This document shows positions 31,298-32,256 of a stretch of DNA of 32,256 bases, in pieces. The stretch lies in the IMG/VR virus record IMGVR_UViG_3300017772_000064, positions 1 to 32,256 of that record. One strand, 5' to 3'. Position 1 is the stretch's first letter, and every line of letters starts with the position of its first letter. Position numbers and translations under genes: made by a program. The DNA comes from a virus. Under the pieces are notes generated by a model, which made no database searches, was not told the origin of the DNA, and saw only the letters and a program-made list of their open reading frames with translations.

Positions 31298-31497
31298 ATT
31301 GAAATACCCCACTGCTCTAGCTGTGATTTACATTGCGCTGACTGGTCTGTGTATTGACCTGAGATAGTCTCTTCACGCGCATACTGCTGGCCGTATCCTA
31401 GAAGGTACTCTTCTGATGCGTTTACGTCAGCCTCATGAAGGTGCAAGCAATCGTACTCGCCCTTCTCAAAATCTGAAAGTTTATTTATATCAGTCAT
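31294..31497 (-). CDS. First gene of the early operon, unknown (67 aa)
   Basis: A 67-residue acidic protein (MTDINKLSDFEKGEYDCLHL; C-terminus SQLEQWGISI). 'F..GE.DCLHLHEAD..A..EYL.GYG..YA.EE' is a small-protein pattern I recall from other phages, without function. It has the early leader motif (AACAAACGAGGTGATGT) and a TATAAT promoter 28 bases upstream. Its TGA overlaps the Rad52 ATG, so it is coupled to recombination genes. Confidence 0.68.
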   Translation of the reverse strand: MTDINKLSDFEKGEYDCLHLHEADVNASEEYLLGYGQQYAREETISGQYTDQSAQCKSQLEQWGISI

Positions 31498-31525
31498 ACA
31501 TCACCTCGTTTGTTATGAGCTATTT

Positions 31526-31557
31526 ATTATACACACCTAAATCACAGGTTCAACTGT
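31526..31557 (-). promoter_or_regulatory. Early leftward promoter with operator-like near-palindrome
   Basis: Minus strand: TATAAT (31526-31531) and TTGAAC (31548-31553) with a 16-base spacer, a good sigma-70 promoter. ACAGGTTCAACTGT (31544-31557), an imperfect palindrome (10 of 14 positions), covers the -35. The predicted leader is about 21 bases and carries ACAAACGAGG. It should control the recombination operon and could be the target of the adjacent XRE protein. Confidence 0.7.
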
Positions 31558-31578
31558 TATTGTAAATTAATTATATGT

Positions 31579-31607
31579 TTGCGTTATGCACTCATAATAG
31601 ATATACT
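31579..31607 (+). promoter_or_regulatory. Rightward promoter of the XRE regulator
   Basis: TTGCGT (31579-31584), 17-base spacer, TATACT (31602-31607), a moderate sigma-70 promoter diverging from the early leftward promoter. AAAGAGG follows before the ATG at 31634. Confidence 0.6.
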
Positions 31608-31633
31608 CGGCACTAATTTATAAAGAGGTACTT

Positions 31634-31837
31634 ATGTTCAATTTAAAGAAAGCAATTAAGGTCGAAGCAGCACGCCAAGACCTGACTATGGCTAAGGTAG
31701 CAGTAGGGGCAGGAATGTCTCCGCAGCACCTGAGTAAGATAGTCGCTCACAACAATTGTAATTTAGAAACATTAATCAGAATCGCAGACAGCCTTCGCAT
31801 CCGTCTAAGCGATTTAGTCAGAGATGGAGAGGTATAG
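31634..31837 (+). CDS. XRE/Cro-type helix-turn-helix regulator (67 aa)
   Basis: A 67-residue protein formed almost entirely by the five-helix XRE domain: AARQDLTMAKVAVGAGMSPQ, HLSKIVAHNNCNLETLIRIA, DSLRIRLSDLVRDGE. The HTH region is about 18-40. It is preceded by AAAGAGG and a divergent promoter region. Location beside the early leftward promoter suggests it controls the early operon (Cro- or repressor-like). No integrase was found in the window, so temperate life cannot be concluded. Confidence 0.9.
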   Translation: MFNLKKAIKVEAARQDLTMAKVAVGAGMSPQHLSKIVAHNNCNLETLIRIADSLRIRLSDLVRDGEV

Positions 31838-31839
31838 AT

Positions 31840-32256
31840 ATGCATCAGGGGTATTTTGCAATAATTCCAGCAGGCGTTAGATATGATAAGTCACTGCCGC
31901 CCAACGCTAAACTTTTATATGGTGAGATCACAGCACTGTGTAATGAGCGTGGGTATTGCTGGGCAACCAATAGTTACTTCGCTGACCTGTATGACGTAAA
32001 GGACAGGTCTATCACAAACTGGTTAGGCGCATTAGAGGAAGCAGGGTACATCTGCCGTGAGCAGATATTCGAGAAAGGCACTAAGAGAGTACAGGAAAGA
32101 CGTATATATCTTAGCGAGGAAAATACTTTCAGCACCCCTAGAAAAAATTTACCTGACCCCCTAGAAAATAATTTCCCCACCCCCCCGAAAAAAAGTTCTA
32201 GGATAATAGAACAAGTTAATAATACATCTAATAATATTGGTCGTTTCACTCCCCCA
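31840..32256 (+). CDS. Winged-helix replication-type protein, incomplete at the window edge
   Basis: From ATG 31840 (GGAGAGG upstream, two bases after the XRE stop) the frame stays open for 139 codons to the window end. MHQGYFAIIPAGVRYDKSLP, then LYGEITALCNERGYCWATNS, YFADLYDVKDRSITNWLGAL is the HTH_36-type winged helix found in phage replication initiator (O-like) and regulatory proteins. After about residue 95 the sequence becomes Asn/Pro/Lys-rich and looks like a linker. A replication-initiator role is likely but the C-terminal part is outside. Confidence 0.83.
   Translation, partial: MHQGYFAIIPAGVRYDKSLPPNAKLLYGEITALCNERGYCWATNSYFADLYDVKDRSITNWLGALEEAGYICREQIFEKGTKRVQERRIYLSEENTFSTPRKNLPDPLENNFPTPPKKSSRIIEQVNNTSNNIGRFTPP

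Noticed and set aside
1-32256. Complete reassignment of TAG to Gln
   Set aside because: Several intact genes end with TAG followed closely by new starts or terminators, and only two in-frame TAG codons were found in over 20 kb of late genes.
1-32256. CRISPR arrays, tRNA genes, insertion sequences, integrase and attachment sites
   Set aside because: No regularly spaced repeats, cloverleaf sequences, transposase or recombinase genes or flanking repeats were seen by eye.

Overview
The window is a large part of the genome of a tailed double-stranded DNA phage, most likely a podovirus of a Gram-negative, probably aquatic, bacterium. The main evidence is a P22-type portal, a DUF5309 (SU10-type) major capsid protein, an acidic scaffold, a Sf6-type terminase pair, a head-tail adaptor, a nozzle-like protein, a T7 gp13-like internal protein and several large Ala/Gln-rich internal virion proteins, with no tape measure, tail tube or tail chaperone genes. 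Genes overlap by ATGA/TAATG junctions and intergenic space is minimal. No integrase, tRNA, insertion sequence or CRISPR array was seen.

Layout: a short plus-strand block at the left end (1-643) holds the 3' end of one gene, a UUCG-loop terminator, an extended -10 promoter and three small basic proteins. It converges on a minus-strand block that fills 640-31497. Read in its direction of transcription (right to left), that block holds: an early recombination set (Rad52-like annealing protein, RecB-like exonuclease, SSB); small unknown proteins and a 2OG-Fe(II) oxygenase; a winged-helix protein, a metallophosphoesterase and a DUF3310 protein; TerS and TerL; a 1146-residue polyvalent-type protein; adaptor; tail fibre; holin candidates and secreted proteins; nozzle-like protein with a dockerin-like calcium loop; second fibre with collagen-like repeats; internal virion proteins; portal; scaffold; capsid; and an M15 peptidase (endolysin candidate). 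At the right end (31634-32256) a plus-strand XRE regulator and a partial winged-helix replication-type protein diverge from the early minus block across a control region with two promoters and an operator-like near-palindrome.

Three structural or packaging genes are each broken by one in-frame stop while the reading frame continues intact on the far side: TAG at codon 119 of the capsid gene, TAG at codon 509 of the collagen-repeat fibre gene, and TGA at codon 129 of terL immediately before Walker B. TAG is used as a normal terminator elsewhere, so wholesale recoding is not supported. Point mutations or sequence errors are the simplest explanation; suppression or readthrough is the interesting alternative.

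The regulatory layout is also notable. Perfect TATAAT boxes recur just before gene blocks. Three of them sit 7-8 nt from a start codon that has no Shine-Dalgarno sequence, which predicts leaderless mRNAs. Two promoters abut or overlap a terminator hairpin. Four early genes share the leader motif ACAAACGAGG, and a tandem palindrome overlaps one early promoter.
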